Shown here: positions 1 through 8,407 of the stretch, one piece after another | How the letters are laid out: every line of letters begins with the position of its first letter | How positions within the stretch are numbered: position 1 is the stretch's first letter | NCBI RefSeq assembly: GCF_024171945.1 | Contig: NZ_JAMTCR010000002.1 | Span: 62,001-126,000, forward strand | DNA: 64,000 nt | DNA from: Actinokineospora globicatena | Lineage (GTDB): Bacteria > Actinomycetota > Actinomycetes > Mycobacteriales > Pseudonocardiaceae | Direction of reading: 5' to 3' | The notes under the pieces: generated by a model | Told to the model about the DNA's origin: nothing | Database searches by the model: none | What the model saw: only the letters and a program-made list of their open reading frames with translations | Made by a program: the position numbers and the translations under genes

Positions 1-743
1 CCGGCGGGCAGCTTGGCGGACAGGTCGACCCGCGCGCCGGTGTCCAGAGTGGACTGGTTGACGCGCAGGACGCCGCCGCCGTCGGTCAGGGCGGAGTCGC
101 AGATGTCCTCGGTCCCGGGTCGTCCGGCGAGGCAGACGAAGTCACGGCCGGGCCGCGGGGTGAGCAGCGAGACCCGCACCGACGCCAGGGTGGTGTCCCA
201 CCCGCTCACCGGCTGCCACCGGAACTCCTGGTGGTCGTCCACGTCGGCGATCGCGCCGTCGACGGTGTAGGTGACCGTCGACGCGCCCCCACCGAGCCGG
301 ATCGTGAACGTGTCGGCCGTCGCGTTCACGGTGCCGTCGCCCTTGACCTTGGCATCACGGACGGTGAACACGCGGTCGCCGATGCGCAGCGGTGCGGTGC
401 GGACCATCTGCTGCTTCGCCTGCACGATGACCTGCTCGCGGACGGTAAGGCTGCCGTCGCGTTCGACCTTCAGCTGCACGTTGACGCTGCGGGGCAAGAT
501 GGGCTGAGCGGTGCCAGGAGGCCTGCTCGGGCCTCCCGTGGGCGGGATCGGATCGATGACCGGCGGCTTTACCGTCCCCGTTGGCCCTGGTTTGGGGATC
601 GGGAACGGAATGCTCGGCATCGTGGGCGGTGCCGTCGGCAGTGACGGGAACGTCGGCTGCTCAGCCTCCGCGGCCCCTGTAACCACACACACGGTGAACA
701 ACGCCGTCACCGCCGCAACGGTGACCCCCCATTTCCTCAACAC
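1..743 (-). CDS. DUF2207-like secreted/membrane protein, N-terminal part only
   Basis: Reading leftward from a GTG at 743, the frame stays open to the window edge, so about 247 N-terminal residues are visible and the C-terminus is missing. The start is followed by a hydrophobic signal sequence ending near AEAEQ (residues about 5-29), then a proline-rich stretch rich in PxP and PPTG repeats (about 30-85). A beta-rich domain follows, containing SVNVQLKVERDGSLTVREQV and later YTVDGAIADVDDHQEFRW. That pattern resembles the extracellular half of DUF2207 proteins, which usually continue into transmembrane helices. The function of that family is unknown. A TTG at 740 is an alternative start. The gene diverges from the metallopeptidase at 825, sharing an 81-bp intergenic region. 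Confidence 0.7.
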   Translation of the reverse strand, partial: MLRKWGVTVAAVTALFTVCVVTGAAEAEQPTFPSLPTAPPTMPSIPFPIPKPGPTGTVKPPVIDPIPPTGGPSRPPGTAQPILPRSVNVQLKVERDGSLTVREQVIVQAKQQMVRTAPLRIGDRVFTVRDAKVKGDGTVNATADTFTIRLGGGASTVTYTVDGAIADVDDHQEFRWQPVSGWDTTLASVRVSLLTPRPGRDFVCLAGRPGTEDICDSALTDGGGVLRVNQSTLDTGARVDLSAKLPA

Positions 744-824
744 GGCAGCGAACGATAGCCGAGCGCCCCTATGCTCACCGCCGGTCTGGCCGAATTGGTC
801 AACGCAAGCCGACACGGGGGAACG

Positions 825-2066
825 ATGAGCCATCCGCCTATGGGTCCGTGGCGTCCGCACGGCCCGTACCCGCCACCGATGCCGGTGGCACCGCCGCCGA
901 TGGCATTACCGGGCTACCAGGCACCTCAGGGCTACCCCCGCACTCAGCAATACCCAGCTCCGCAGCACCCTGCTCCGCAGCACCAGTACCCGGCACAGCA
1001 ATACCCCCAGCAGCAGTACCCAGCACAGCAGTACCCGCAACAGCCGTTCTATCCACAAGGGACTTACGGCTACCCACCGGCGCCACCAAAGTCCAACACC
1101 GGCATGGTTGTCTCCCTCTGCCTGATCAGTGTGTTGCTCGCGGGGGCCGCGTTCGTCGGTTTCGTACAGCTGGCCGGTAAGCGCAACCGTTCCGACGATG
1201 TCGGCTACTCCGCCCCCACCACAGCCGCGTCGCGCACCACGACAACATCAACGACTACGACCACAACCACCCGCGCCACCACGACGAGCACTAGAACCAC
1301 CACCAGCCGCTCATCGCAGCCGACCACGACCACGCAGTCGGGTCCTAAGCCGGTCCTGGCTCTAGGCGACAACCCGTTGTTCAGCGCCACCAACGGCGTG
1401 AGCGTGGTGACGTGCAACCTCCCCGCGTGGCGCAGCGACCCCCAGTCCGCCCAGGCCTACTTCACGGCAGCGCTACCGTGCTTCGACAAGGCATGGGCGC
1501 CGGTGATGCAACGCGCGGGCCTGCCGTACTTCACCCCGAAGCTGCAGTTCCCCACCGGCAAGTCGTGGAGCAGCCCGTGTGGAGCGGCCAAGTCCACCTG
1601 GTCCGCGTTCTACTGCGGGCAAGACAGCACTATCTACATGCCTTACGAGGGGTTGCAGACCGACGTGGTCGGCAATAAGAGCGGCGCGTACCTGGCCTTG
1701 TTCGCGCACGAGTTCGGCCACCACATCCAGTCCCTGTCGGGCGTCTGGAGCGCCTACTGGGACGAGCGCTACGCGGCGGGCGACCAGACCGCGAAGGGGC
1801 TCGAACTGTCCCGGCGGGCCGAGCTGCAGGCGCAGTGCTTCGGCGGGATGTGGTTCGCCGGTGGACAGCACGGCGGCGGTTCGGTCACCGACACCGTCAT
1901 CCGGGACATGCTCGCCGACGGCTACACCCGCGGCGACTGGCGCGAAGGTGACACCCCCGACCACGGCAGCCCCCAGCACTACGGCTCCTGGCAGGAACAC
2001 GGATTCACCAACAACCGGACCATGCCCTGCAACACCTGGCTCGCGGCCCCGGGCGACGTCTCTTAG
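825..2066 (+). CDS. Membrane-anchored neutral zinc metallopeptidase
   Basis: The ATG at 825 follows a GGGGGAA ribosome-binding site; upstream in-frame codons lack one. The product has about 413 residues. A proline/glutamine/tyrosine-rich cytoplasmic N-terminus contains repeated QYPAQ-type units. One transmembrane helix (VSLCLISVLLAGAAFVGFV) follows, then a threonine-rich linker and an extracellular domain containing the zinc motif HEFGHHIQ with a downstream glutamate region (SRRAELQAQCFGG). HEFGHH(I/V)Q is typical of the putative neutral zinc metallopeptidase family (YpfJ-like, PF04228). Cysteines in the catalytic domain suggest disulfides outside the membrane. The substrate is unknown. Its stop overlaps by 4 bp the end of the convergent gene at 2063. 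Confidence 0.88.
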   Translation: MSHPPMGPWRPHGPYPPPMPVAPPPMALPGYQAPQGYPRTQQYPAPQHPAPQHQYPAQQYPQQQYPAQQYPQQPFYPQGTYGYPPAPPKSNTGMVVSLCLISVLLAGAAFVGFVQLAGKRNRSDDVGYSAPTTAASRTTTTSTTTTTTTRATTTSTRTTTSRSSQPTTTTQSGPKPVLALGDNPLFSATNGVSVVTCNLPAWRSDPQSAQAYFTAALPCFDKAWAPVMQRAGLPYFTPKLQFPTGKSWSSPCGAAKSTWSAFYCGQDSTIYMPYEGLQTDVVGNKSGAYLALFAHEFGHHIQSLSGVWSAYWDERYAAGDQTAKGLELSRRAELQAQCFGGMWFAGGQHGGGSVTDTVIRDMLADGYTRGDWREGDTPDHGSPQHYGSWQEHGFTNNRTMPCNTWLAAPGDVS

Positions 2067-2473
2067 ACCCGTCGCCGGAGTTGGGTGAACCCGGCTCCGG
2101 CTATCCCAGCGAACACGAGGAGGACCACGGCGAAGGGGCGGGCGTCCACTGTCGCCCCCGTCGTGGCCCTGGCGAGGTGGACCACGTCATCGCCAACAGT
2201 TACCTCTACCGACTCACCCGACTCGTGCCCACAAGCGTCGAGAAACGCCTCCTGCTTCCCGCCGTCGACGAGGTAAGAGACCCGCTCGGAGCCACTACCG
2301 TGGCACGGGACCCCAGCGAGCACGGTCGCACTCACGGTGGTAACGGTGTCAGGACCGCTCGACCAGTGCCCCAAAGCGCCCGCGAACGCAAGACCCAGCG
2401 CCAGGACGACGCTGAACGCCGCGACGGCCGCCAGCTTCAGGGCGGACGCCGGTAGGGCGAACGGGACTCGCAT
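2063..2473 (-). CDS. Small two-helix membrane protein, function unknown
   Basis: A 136-residue protein with a hydrophobic segment near the N-terminus (about 13-33) and a second near the C-terminus (about 112-130) that ends in a basic tail, QLRRRV. The loop between them carries two cysteines (in VPCHG and LDACG) and was probably selected outside the membrane, so a disulfide is plausible. The layout resembles small DUF3592-like envelope proteins, but I cannot assign a family with confidence. It is convergent with the metallopeptidase, overlapping its last 4 bp, and lies 32 bp downstream of the potassium channel gene on the same strand. Confidence 0.7.
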   Translation of the reverse strand: MRVPFALPASALKLAAVAAFSVVLALGLAFAGALGHWSSGPDTVTTVSATVLAGVPCHGSGSERVSYLVDGGKQEAFLDACGHESGESVEVTVGDDVVHLARATTGATVDARPFAVVLLVFAGIAGAGFTQLRRRV

Positions 2474-2505
2474 CCCCGGATCGTCGCAGACCGCGCAAGG
2501 AGCCG

Positions 2506-3576
2506 TCAGTCTTCAGCCGGAGTCACCTTGCGGATGTAGAGCAACCGGTCGCCGTGCTCGATGGCGTCGGCCTCCGAGGAGTCGACCCGGTAGAGCTTCC
2601 CGGCGCGCACCAGCCCCAGCACGATGTCCGGCAGGTGCCGCGGCGACCCGCCCACCTCGCTGTCCTCGACCTCGCGCTCGGCGATGGCCAAGCCCTCGTC
2701 CGGGGTGATGAGGTCCTCGACCATGTCCACCACGGTCGGGGTGTGCGTCGCCATGCCGAGCAGCCGCCCGGCGGTCTCGCTGGACACCACGACCTGGTTC
2801 GCGCCGGACTGGCGCAGCAGGTGCACGTTCTCGGTCTCGCGCACCGCGGCCACGATCTGCGCGTTCGGCGACATCTCCCTGGCGGTCAGCGTGATCAGCA
2901 CCGCCGAGTCGTCCCGGCTGGCCGCCACCACCACCGACTTCGCCCTGGGCACGCCCGCGACCCGCAGCACGTCCGATCTCGTGCCAGAGCCGTGCACCGT
3001 CACCAGCCCCAGCGACGAGGCCGCGTCCAACATGGCCTGGTCGGTGTCCACGACCACGATGCGGCTCGGCTCGACCCCGTCGGAGAGCACCGCGCTCACC
3101 GCCGACCGGCCCTTGGTGCCGTACCCGACGACCACCACGTGGTCCCGCACGTTCGACCTCCACCGCTGGATCTTGAAAGCCTGCCGGGAGCGCTCGGTCA
3201 GCACCGCGAGGGTGGTGCCGACCAGGACGATGAGGAAGAGCACCCGCAGCGGGGTGATGACCAGGATGTTGAGCAGCCTGGCCGAGTCGCTCGCCGGGGT
3301 GATGTCGCCGTAGCCGGTGGTCGACAGGGACACCGTGGCGTAGTAGACGGCGTCGAGGAAGGAGATGCCGTCCTCGTTGACGTCGCGGTAGCCGTCGCGG
3401 TCGAGGTAGACCAGCAGCACGGCGGCGAACAGCGCCACCACCGCCCAGGCGATCCGGCGGACGATGGCGGTGACCGGGCTGACGCTGCTCTCCGGCATGC
3501 GGATGATGCCGACCAGGTCGTGCTCGGCCCGTCCGGCGAGGTCCTCAGCCGTCCGCCTCGGGCGGATCACCGCCAC
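2506..3576 (-). CDS. Two-helix potassium channel with RCK (TrkA-N/TrkA-C) domain
   Basis: The product (up to 356 residues) has a first helix around 40-58, a pore loop with the selectivity filter TTGYGD at 86-91, and a second helix around 104-125. A cytoplasmic RCK domain follows, with the nucleotide-binding GYGTKG at 151-156, and then a TrkA-C-like region after about residue 270. This is the MthK-like ligand-gated K+ channel arrangement. A GTG at 3576 touches GGGGAA with no spacing; a GTG two codons later (3570) has about 6 nt spacing and is the likelier start. From memory, M. tuberculosis has the homologous channel (Rv3200c) directly beside adnB; here a KAP NTPase lies in between. Confidence 0.92.
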   Translation of the reverse strand: MAVIRPRRTAEDLAGRAEHDLVGIIRMPESSVSPVTAIVRRIAWAVVALFAAVLLVYLDRDGYRDVNEDGISFLDAVYYATVSLSTTGYGDITPASDSARLLNILVITPLRVLFLIVLVGTTLAVLTERSRQAFKIQRWRSNVRDHVVVVGYGTKGRSAVSAVLSDGVEPSRIVVVDTDQAMLDAASSLGLVTVHGSGTRSDVLRVAGVPRAKSVVVAASRDDSAVLITLTAREMSPNAQIVAAVRETENVHLLRQSGANQVVVSSETAGRLLGMATHTPTVVDMVEDLITPDEGLAIAEREVEDSEVGGSPRHLPDIVLGLVRAGKLYRVDSSEADAIEHGDRLLYIRKVTPAED

Positions 3577-3645
3577 TTCCCCACCGTGCGACTCACGGCC
3601 GGAAGGCTACCCACCCGGGGGTCGGCGCGCTCGCTCCCACCCTCC

Positions 3646-5025
3646 TCAGCGGATCTCGCCGGTGCTGCCGGTCGCGGTCACCCTGGCCAGCATCGCCTCG
3701 GCGTCGGCCCGGCTCATCGCGGTGCCCACGGTGATCGGCGGCGGCGACTCGGCCAGGTCCCGCGCCTCGGTGAGGGTGCAGCCGAGCACCTCGCGCAGCA
3801 TCTTGATCAGCTGGATGCGGTACTCGCCGACCTGGGTCACCACCACGTCGAAGGCGATCCGCCGGACGCTGACCGCCTCGGACAGGTGGATGTAGCCGTC
3901 GAGCGCGGCCGGGTCGCGGGCCACCAGGTCGGCCAACCGGCGCACCGACCGGTGCTGGTCCACCTTGGTGATCATCTTGTCCGGCCGGTCGGCGACCAGC
4001 GCCTGCCGGGACGCGGCCACCTCGGCGTAGAACGCGGGCAGCCGGTACTGCACGATCAGCAGGTCGACCAGCACCATCGGGGTGTAGTCGGGGCCGACGA
4101 AGATCTCCTTGGCCAGCTCGTTGTTGAGGATCAACGAGTTGACGAACCGCTTGAGCTGGCGCGGGTTCGGGTCCAACCCGGCCACGATCTCGGCGGTGAC
4201 CTCGGCCAACCCGTCGGGCAGCATCGACCGGACGAACCGCGTCGCGGCGTCGGCGGTGATCGGCGGCAGCGCGAACGGCACCTGGACGATCTTGTCGAGG
4301 TAGTGCTCGCTGATCCCCCGGTCCCCGTAGCGGGCCCGGATGGTGCTCTCCAACGCCTCCCGGTCCACGCCGAGGACGAAGACGCAGCCGGAGATGTTGA
4401 GGAACAGCTTGAGCGCCTCAAGGGTCTTGAGGATGTACTCGGGCAGGCACCGGTCCAGGTCGTCGATGAAGAACGCCAACCGGATCGCCCCGCGCTCGGT
4501 CGCCTTGTCCAGCAGGTCCCGCAGGTGCTGGTGCAGCAGGATCTGCTGCTCCCGCGCGGTGAACCGCTCGTCGAGGAACCGCTTCCTGAGCTCGTCGAGG
4601 TCCGCGGTGCTCTCCACCAGCGGCCGCACCCACTGGGTCATGTCGGTGAACGCGCCCGCCACCGAGGTCAGCAGCTCCCTGGCCTGGCTGCCGCTCTTCT
4701 CGGCCAACCCCAACTGGCTGACCATCGTGTGCAACAACCCGATCGCCGGGTTCTCGTCGAACTGGTGCTGCCAGGAGTCGAACCAGACGGTGTAGAAGTC
4801 GGTCTCGCTCTCCAACTCCGCCTGCACCAACTTCATCAACGACGTCTTACCGGTGCCCCAGGAGCCATAGACGCCGACAACCAGCGGCGTGTCACACACC
4901 TTCACCGCCTTCGCCAACGCCCTGGCGATCTTGTCCCGGTCGAGCGCGTCAACCGAAGCGGGCTCGTCATTGCGAATACCGGCAGGAGTGGGTGGCACGC
5001 CTGTGTAGATCGGCCCCGGAGTCAA
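3646..5025 (-). CDS. KAP-type P-loop NTPase fused to a ribosomal L7/L12 C-terminal-like domain
   Basis: The 459-residue product has Walker A GSWGTGKT at 54-61, the KAP-typical WFDSWQHQFDENP just after 80, and Walker B FFIDDLDRC at 185-193. KAP NTPases are STAND/AAA-like ATPases, several of which act in phage exclusion or plasmid-linked functions. There are no transmembrane helices between Walker A and B, so this looks like a cytosolic form. Residues 392-459 align well with the C-terminal domain of ribosomal protein L7/L12: they keep FDV, the GLxLxEAxDL-type helix (here GCTLTEARDLAES), and SxxDAEA. In the ribosome that domain recruits translational GTPases. The start is TTG at 5025, or possibly a GTG nine codons later. 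It lies 65 bp downstream of adnB on the same strand. Confidence 0.85.
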   Translation of the reverse strand: MTPGPIYTGVPPTPAGIRNDEPASVDALDRDKIARALAKAVKVCDTPLVVGVYGSWGTGKTSLMKLVQAELESETDFYTVWFDSWQHQFDENPAIGLLHTMVSQLGLAEKSGSQARELLTSVAGAFTDMTQWVRPLVESTADLDELRKRFLDERFTAREQQILLHQHLRDLLDKATERGAIRLAFFIDDLDRCLPEYILKTLEALKLFLNISGCVFVLGVDREALESTIRARYGDRGISEHYLDKIVQVPFALPPITADAATRFVRSMLPDGLAEVTAEIVAGLDPNPRQLKRFVNSLILNNELAKEIFVGPDYTPMVLVDLLIVQYRLPAFYAEVAASRQALVADRPDKMITKVDQHRSVRRLADLVARDPAALDGYIHLSEAVSVRRIAFDVVVTQVGEYRIQLIKMLREVLGCTLTEARDLAESPPPITVGTAMSRADAEAMLARVTATGSTGEIR

Positions 5026-5089
5026 GCCGTTACTCCGCGCTCACCTGGCCGAGTCCGGTGTCGACTGGGCCGACGTGGGGCGGGGGTTG

Positions 5090-8000
5090 TTATTCGGCGT
5101 GGGGGATGGTGCGGAGGAGGGTGGTGAGGCCGTCGGCGTCCAGGAGGTCGGCTGGGCGGAGGGTGGTGTTGGGGCGGATGTAGTGGAAGGCGGCGCGGAC
5201 CTGGGAGAGGGGGGTGTCGGAGAGGCCGGACCAGGCGAGGCGGTAGGCGGCTAGTTGGACGGTGAGGGCGGGGAGGTGGTCCTCGTCGGGGACGCGGCCG
5301 GTTTTCCAGTCGACGACGGTCCAGCCGCCGTCGGGGTCGAGGTAGACGGCGTCCATGCGGCCGCGGATGGCGATGCCGTCGACCTCGGTGGCGAAGGGGA
5401 CCTCGACCTCGTGCGGGGTGCGGTTGGCCCAGTCACTGGCCAGGAAGGCGGCGCGCAGGGCGTCGAGTTCGGTGTCGGGGGCCGCGTCGTCGTCGGCGGC
5501 GCCGGGGAGTTCGTCGAGGTCGAGCAGGGCGCGGGAGCCGAAGCGGCGTTCCAGCCAGGCGTGGAACGCGGTGCCGCGGCGGGCGACCGGGTTGGGCGGG
5601 AACGGCAGCGGCCTGCGGAGCCTGCGGGCCAGGGCGGTCGGGTCGGTGGCGAGTTCGACGAGCTGGCTGACCGAGAGCTGGTCCGGCAGCCGCACCTGCT
5701 CTTGCCTGCCCCCCGCCGCGCGCTCGGCCAGCAGCACGTCGGTGTCGCGGACCCAACCGTCCGGGTCGTCGTCCTCCTCCGCGGGGTCCTCACCAGCTCG
5801 CAGCGCCGCCAGTTCGAGGCGCACCAGTTCCGCCCCCGCCACGACATCGGACCGCCGGTCGCGCAGCGGGTCGGCGGGCCAGGTGGCGGAGCGGACGGCG
5901 GTGGCGAGCGGGTTCTCGCTCCCCTCCTCCGGTTCCTCCGCCCAGATGTCCACGTACGACTCGTAACCGCCCAGGTCCGCCAGGAACTCCGACGGCCCGC
6001 GCGGCGCTCCCCCGGTGCGCCCCCACCAGTGCCCGGACACCAGCAGCACCCGCTCGGACCTGGTCAGCGCGACGTAGAACAGCCGCCGCTCCTCCATTAG
6101 GCCGCGCTCGGCGAACTCCTCGTTGTGGATCTTCAGCGCCTGCTCGACCTCCTTGCGGTTGGCCGCCCCCGCCAGGTTCAGCCTCGGCAGGTCGACGGCG
6201 TCGCCGCGCAGGTCGGCGGGCAGTTCGGTGACCGTGCGCAGCCAGCTGCCGCCGCGCCTGCCGCTGGGGAACACCTCGCGCACCACGTGCGGGACGGCCA
6301 CGACCTCCCACTCCAGGCCCTTCGCGGAGTGGACGGTGACGATCTGCACCCGGTCCTCGGCGACCACCACCTCCCCCGGCTCCAGCCCGTCCTCGGCGGC
6401 CTCAGCGGTGGCGAGGTAGTCCAGCAGCGCGGACAGGCTCGCCGCCGGGGCCGCCTGCGCGTAGTCAGCGACGACATCGGCGAAGGCGTCCAGGTGCGCC
6501 CGCCCCGCCCCACCCCGGCGCGCGGTCGCCTCGATGTCGAGCAGCATCGTGCGCTCCACATCGGCGACCAGCTCCGGCAGCGGCTGGTCCAACCGGCGCC
6601 GCAACATCGTCAGCTCACGCCCGAGCGACCGGACGCGCTGGTACCCCGCCTCGGAGTACAGCGCGGGCTCGCCGGGATCGTCGATGGCGTCCACCAACCC
6701 GGCCTGCTCGGCGCCCTCGCTGGGCATCAGGTTCCCCGGCTCGGTCGCGTACGCCCCGGCCAGCTCGCTCGCCCGACGGGACAACGCGGCCAGGTCGGCG
6801 GCACCGACCCGCCACCGCGACCCGGTCAGCAGCCGAGCCGCCGCCGTGCCCGCCAACGGGTCGATCAACACCCGCAACGTGCTGACCAGGTCACGCACCT
6901 CGGGTTCGTCCAACAGCCCACCGAGGCCGACGACCTCGACCGGCAACCCGCGCTCACGCAGGGCGGTGGCCAGGTCGGCCATGTCCGCCCGGCGGCGCAC
7001 CAGGACGGCGGCGGTCGGCGGCGTCCCCCGCTCCTCGACGACGGCGTGCCACCGGTCGGCGACCTCGTTGGCCACCCACCGCACCTCGGTGTCCACATCG
7101 GACAGCAGTGCGATCCGGATGTCCCCCGGCGGCGCGTCCTCGCGGGCCCGCAGCTCGTCGACCTCCAACCCGCTGCGCCGCAACGGTTCGGACACCGCGT
7201 TGGCCAGTTCCAGCACCTCCGGCGGGTTGCGGAAGCTGGTCAGCAGGCCGTAGCGGGTCGCGGGTTCCTTGCGGCCGCGGTGTTTCTGCGGGAAGTCCGT
7301 GGTGAACCGGGGCAGGTTGGCCGCGCTCGCGCCGCGCCAGCCGTAGATCGCCTGCGCCGGGTCGCCGACGGCGGTGACCGGCATCGGCTCGGCGTCCGGG
7401 TACTCCAGGGAGCTGCCGAACAGCGACCGCAGCAACACGCGCTGCGAGTGCCCGGTGTCCTGGTACTCGTCGAGCAGCACGGCGCCGAACCGGGCCCGCT
7501 CGCCCTGCACCGTCTCGGGGTGGGACGCGGCGAGCTTGGCGGCCAACGACATCTGGTCGCCGAAGTCGAGTGCCCCGTCTTTGCGCTTGCGGTCGGCGTA
7601 CGCCTGCACCAGCGGCAGCAGCGCGATCCGGAACCGTTGCGTGACAAGGATCTTCTGCAAGTCTTGCGACAGATCGGCGCGCTGCCCCTTCGCGCGCGGA
7701 GCCGATTCGATCGCGGTGCAGACGGCCTCGGCGTGCGCCATCAACGAGTCCGGGTCGACCAGGTGCTCGGCCAGTTCGCCCGCGAGGGAGAGCAGGTACT
7801 GGGTGACGGTGGCGGGCACGTAGTCGGTGTCCAGGTCCTGGCCCCAAGTGGACACGACGCGGTGCGCGGCCTGCCAGGACGCGGTCTCGGTGAGCAGCCG
7901 GGAACCGGGCTCGACCGGCAGCCGCAGCCCGTGCTCGGCGACGAGCCTGCCCGCGTAGGCGTGGTAGGTCAGGATCGTGGGCTCACCGGCGAACACGGCG

Positions 8001-8350
8001 GCCTTGCGCTCCCCGGTCGGGTCGAGCCGGTCGAGCAGCCGCGCCCCGGCGAGCCTGCGCAGCCTGGCCCGGACCCGCTCAGCCAGCTGCCGGGCGGCCT
8101 TGCGGGTGAAGGTCAGCCCCAGCACCCGCTCCGGGGTCACCAGCCCGTTCGCGACCAGCCAGACCACGCGCCCGGCCATCGTCTCGGTCTTGCCCGCGCC
8201 CGCGCCCGCGACGACCAGCGCCGGTTCCGGCGGCGCCGAGATGACCTCGGCCTGCTCGCGGGTGGGTGGCGCCAACCCCAGCTCGGCCGCCAGTTCCCGG
8301 GGGCTGACCAGCGCCAACCCCGGCAGCGGCAAGCTCACCGGCGACTCCAC
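5090..8350 (-). CDS. adnB: AdnB subunit of the AdnAB helicase-nuclease (UvrD-like motor plus RecB-type nuclease)
   Basis: 1,086 residues. Superfamily 1A motor: Walker A AGAGAGKT at 48-55, FTRKAARQLAERVR near 81, Walker B VLLDEYQDTG at 291-300, and a late HSAKGLEW motif. The C-terminal quarter holds the PD-(D/E)XK nuclease with GRMDAVYLDPDGGWTVVDWK and QLAAYRLAW. In mycobacteria AdnB is the principal motor of the AdnAB heterodimer, which resects double-strand breaks in place of RecBCD. The assignment rests on family motifs and on pairing with the upstream gene at 57 bp distance. The start is GTG at 8350; a GTG four codons later has better spacing to GAGGTGGAG. Confidence 0.93.
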   Translation of the reverse strand: MESPVSLPLPGLALVSPRELAAELGLAPPTREQAEVISAPPEPALVVAGAGAGKTETMAGRVVWLVANGLVTPERVLGLTFTRKAARQLAERVRARLRRLAGARLLDRLDPTGERKAAVFAGEPTILTYHAYAGRLVAEHGLRLPVEPGSRLLTETASWQAAHRVVSTWGQDLDTDYVPATVTQYLLSLAGELAEHLVDPDSLMAHAEAVCTAIESAPRAKGQRADLSQDLQKILVTQRFRIALLPLVQAYADRKRKDGALDFGDQMSLAAKLAASHPETVQGERARFGAVLLDEYQDTGHSQRVLLRSLFGSSLEYPDAEPMPVTAVGDPAQAIYGWRGASAANLPRFTTDFPQKHRGRKEPATRYGLLTSFRNPPEVLELANAVSEPLRRSGLEVDELRAREDAPPGDIRIALLSDVDTEVRWVANEVADRWHAVVEERGTPPTAAVLVRRRADMADLATALRERGLPVEVVGLGGLLDEPEVRDLVSTLRVLIDPLAGTAAARLLTGSRWRVGAADLAALSRRASELAGAYATEPGNLMPSEGAEQAGLVDAIDDPGEPALYSEAGYQRVRSLGRELTMLRRRLDQPLPELVADVERTMLLDIEATARRGGAGRAHLDAFADVVADYAQAAPAASLSALLDYLATAEAAEDGLEPGEVVVAEDRVQIVTVHSAKGLEWEVVAVPHVVREVFPSGRRGGSWLRTVTELPADLRGDAVDLPRLNLAGAANRKEVEQALKIHNEEFAERGLMEERRLFYVALTRSERVLLVSGHWWGRTGGAPRGPSEFLADLGGYESYVDIWAEEPEEGSENPLATAVRSATWPADPLRDRRSDVVAGAELVRLELAALRAGEDPAEEDDDPDGWVRDTDVLLAERAAGGRQEQVRLPDQLSVSQLVELATDPTALARRLRRPLPFPPNPVARRGTAFHAWLERRFGSRALLDLDELPGAADDDAAPDTELDALRAAFLASDWANRTPHEVEVPFATEVDGIAIRGRMDAVYLDPDGGWTVVDWKTGRVPDEDHLPALTVQLAAYRLAWSGLSDTPLSQVRAAFHYIRPNTTLRPADLLDADGLTTLLRTIPHAE

Positions 8351-8407
8351 CTCACGCGCGACAATGTACTCCGGACCCCCGACAGACCGCTGGTCCGACG
8401 GGCACGG

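Noticed and set aside
2554-5127. Long plus-strand reading frame (857 codons) opposite the channel and KAP genes
   Set aside because: It is the reverse-frame shadow of two well-supported minus-strand genes, has a His/Arg/Val/Gln-rich composition and no domain.
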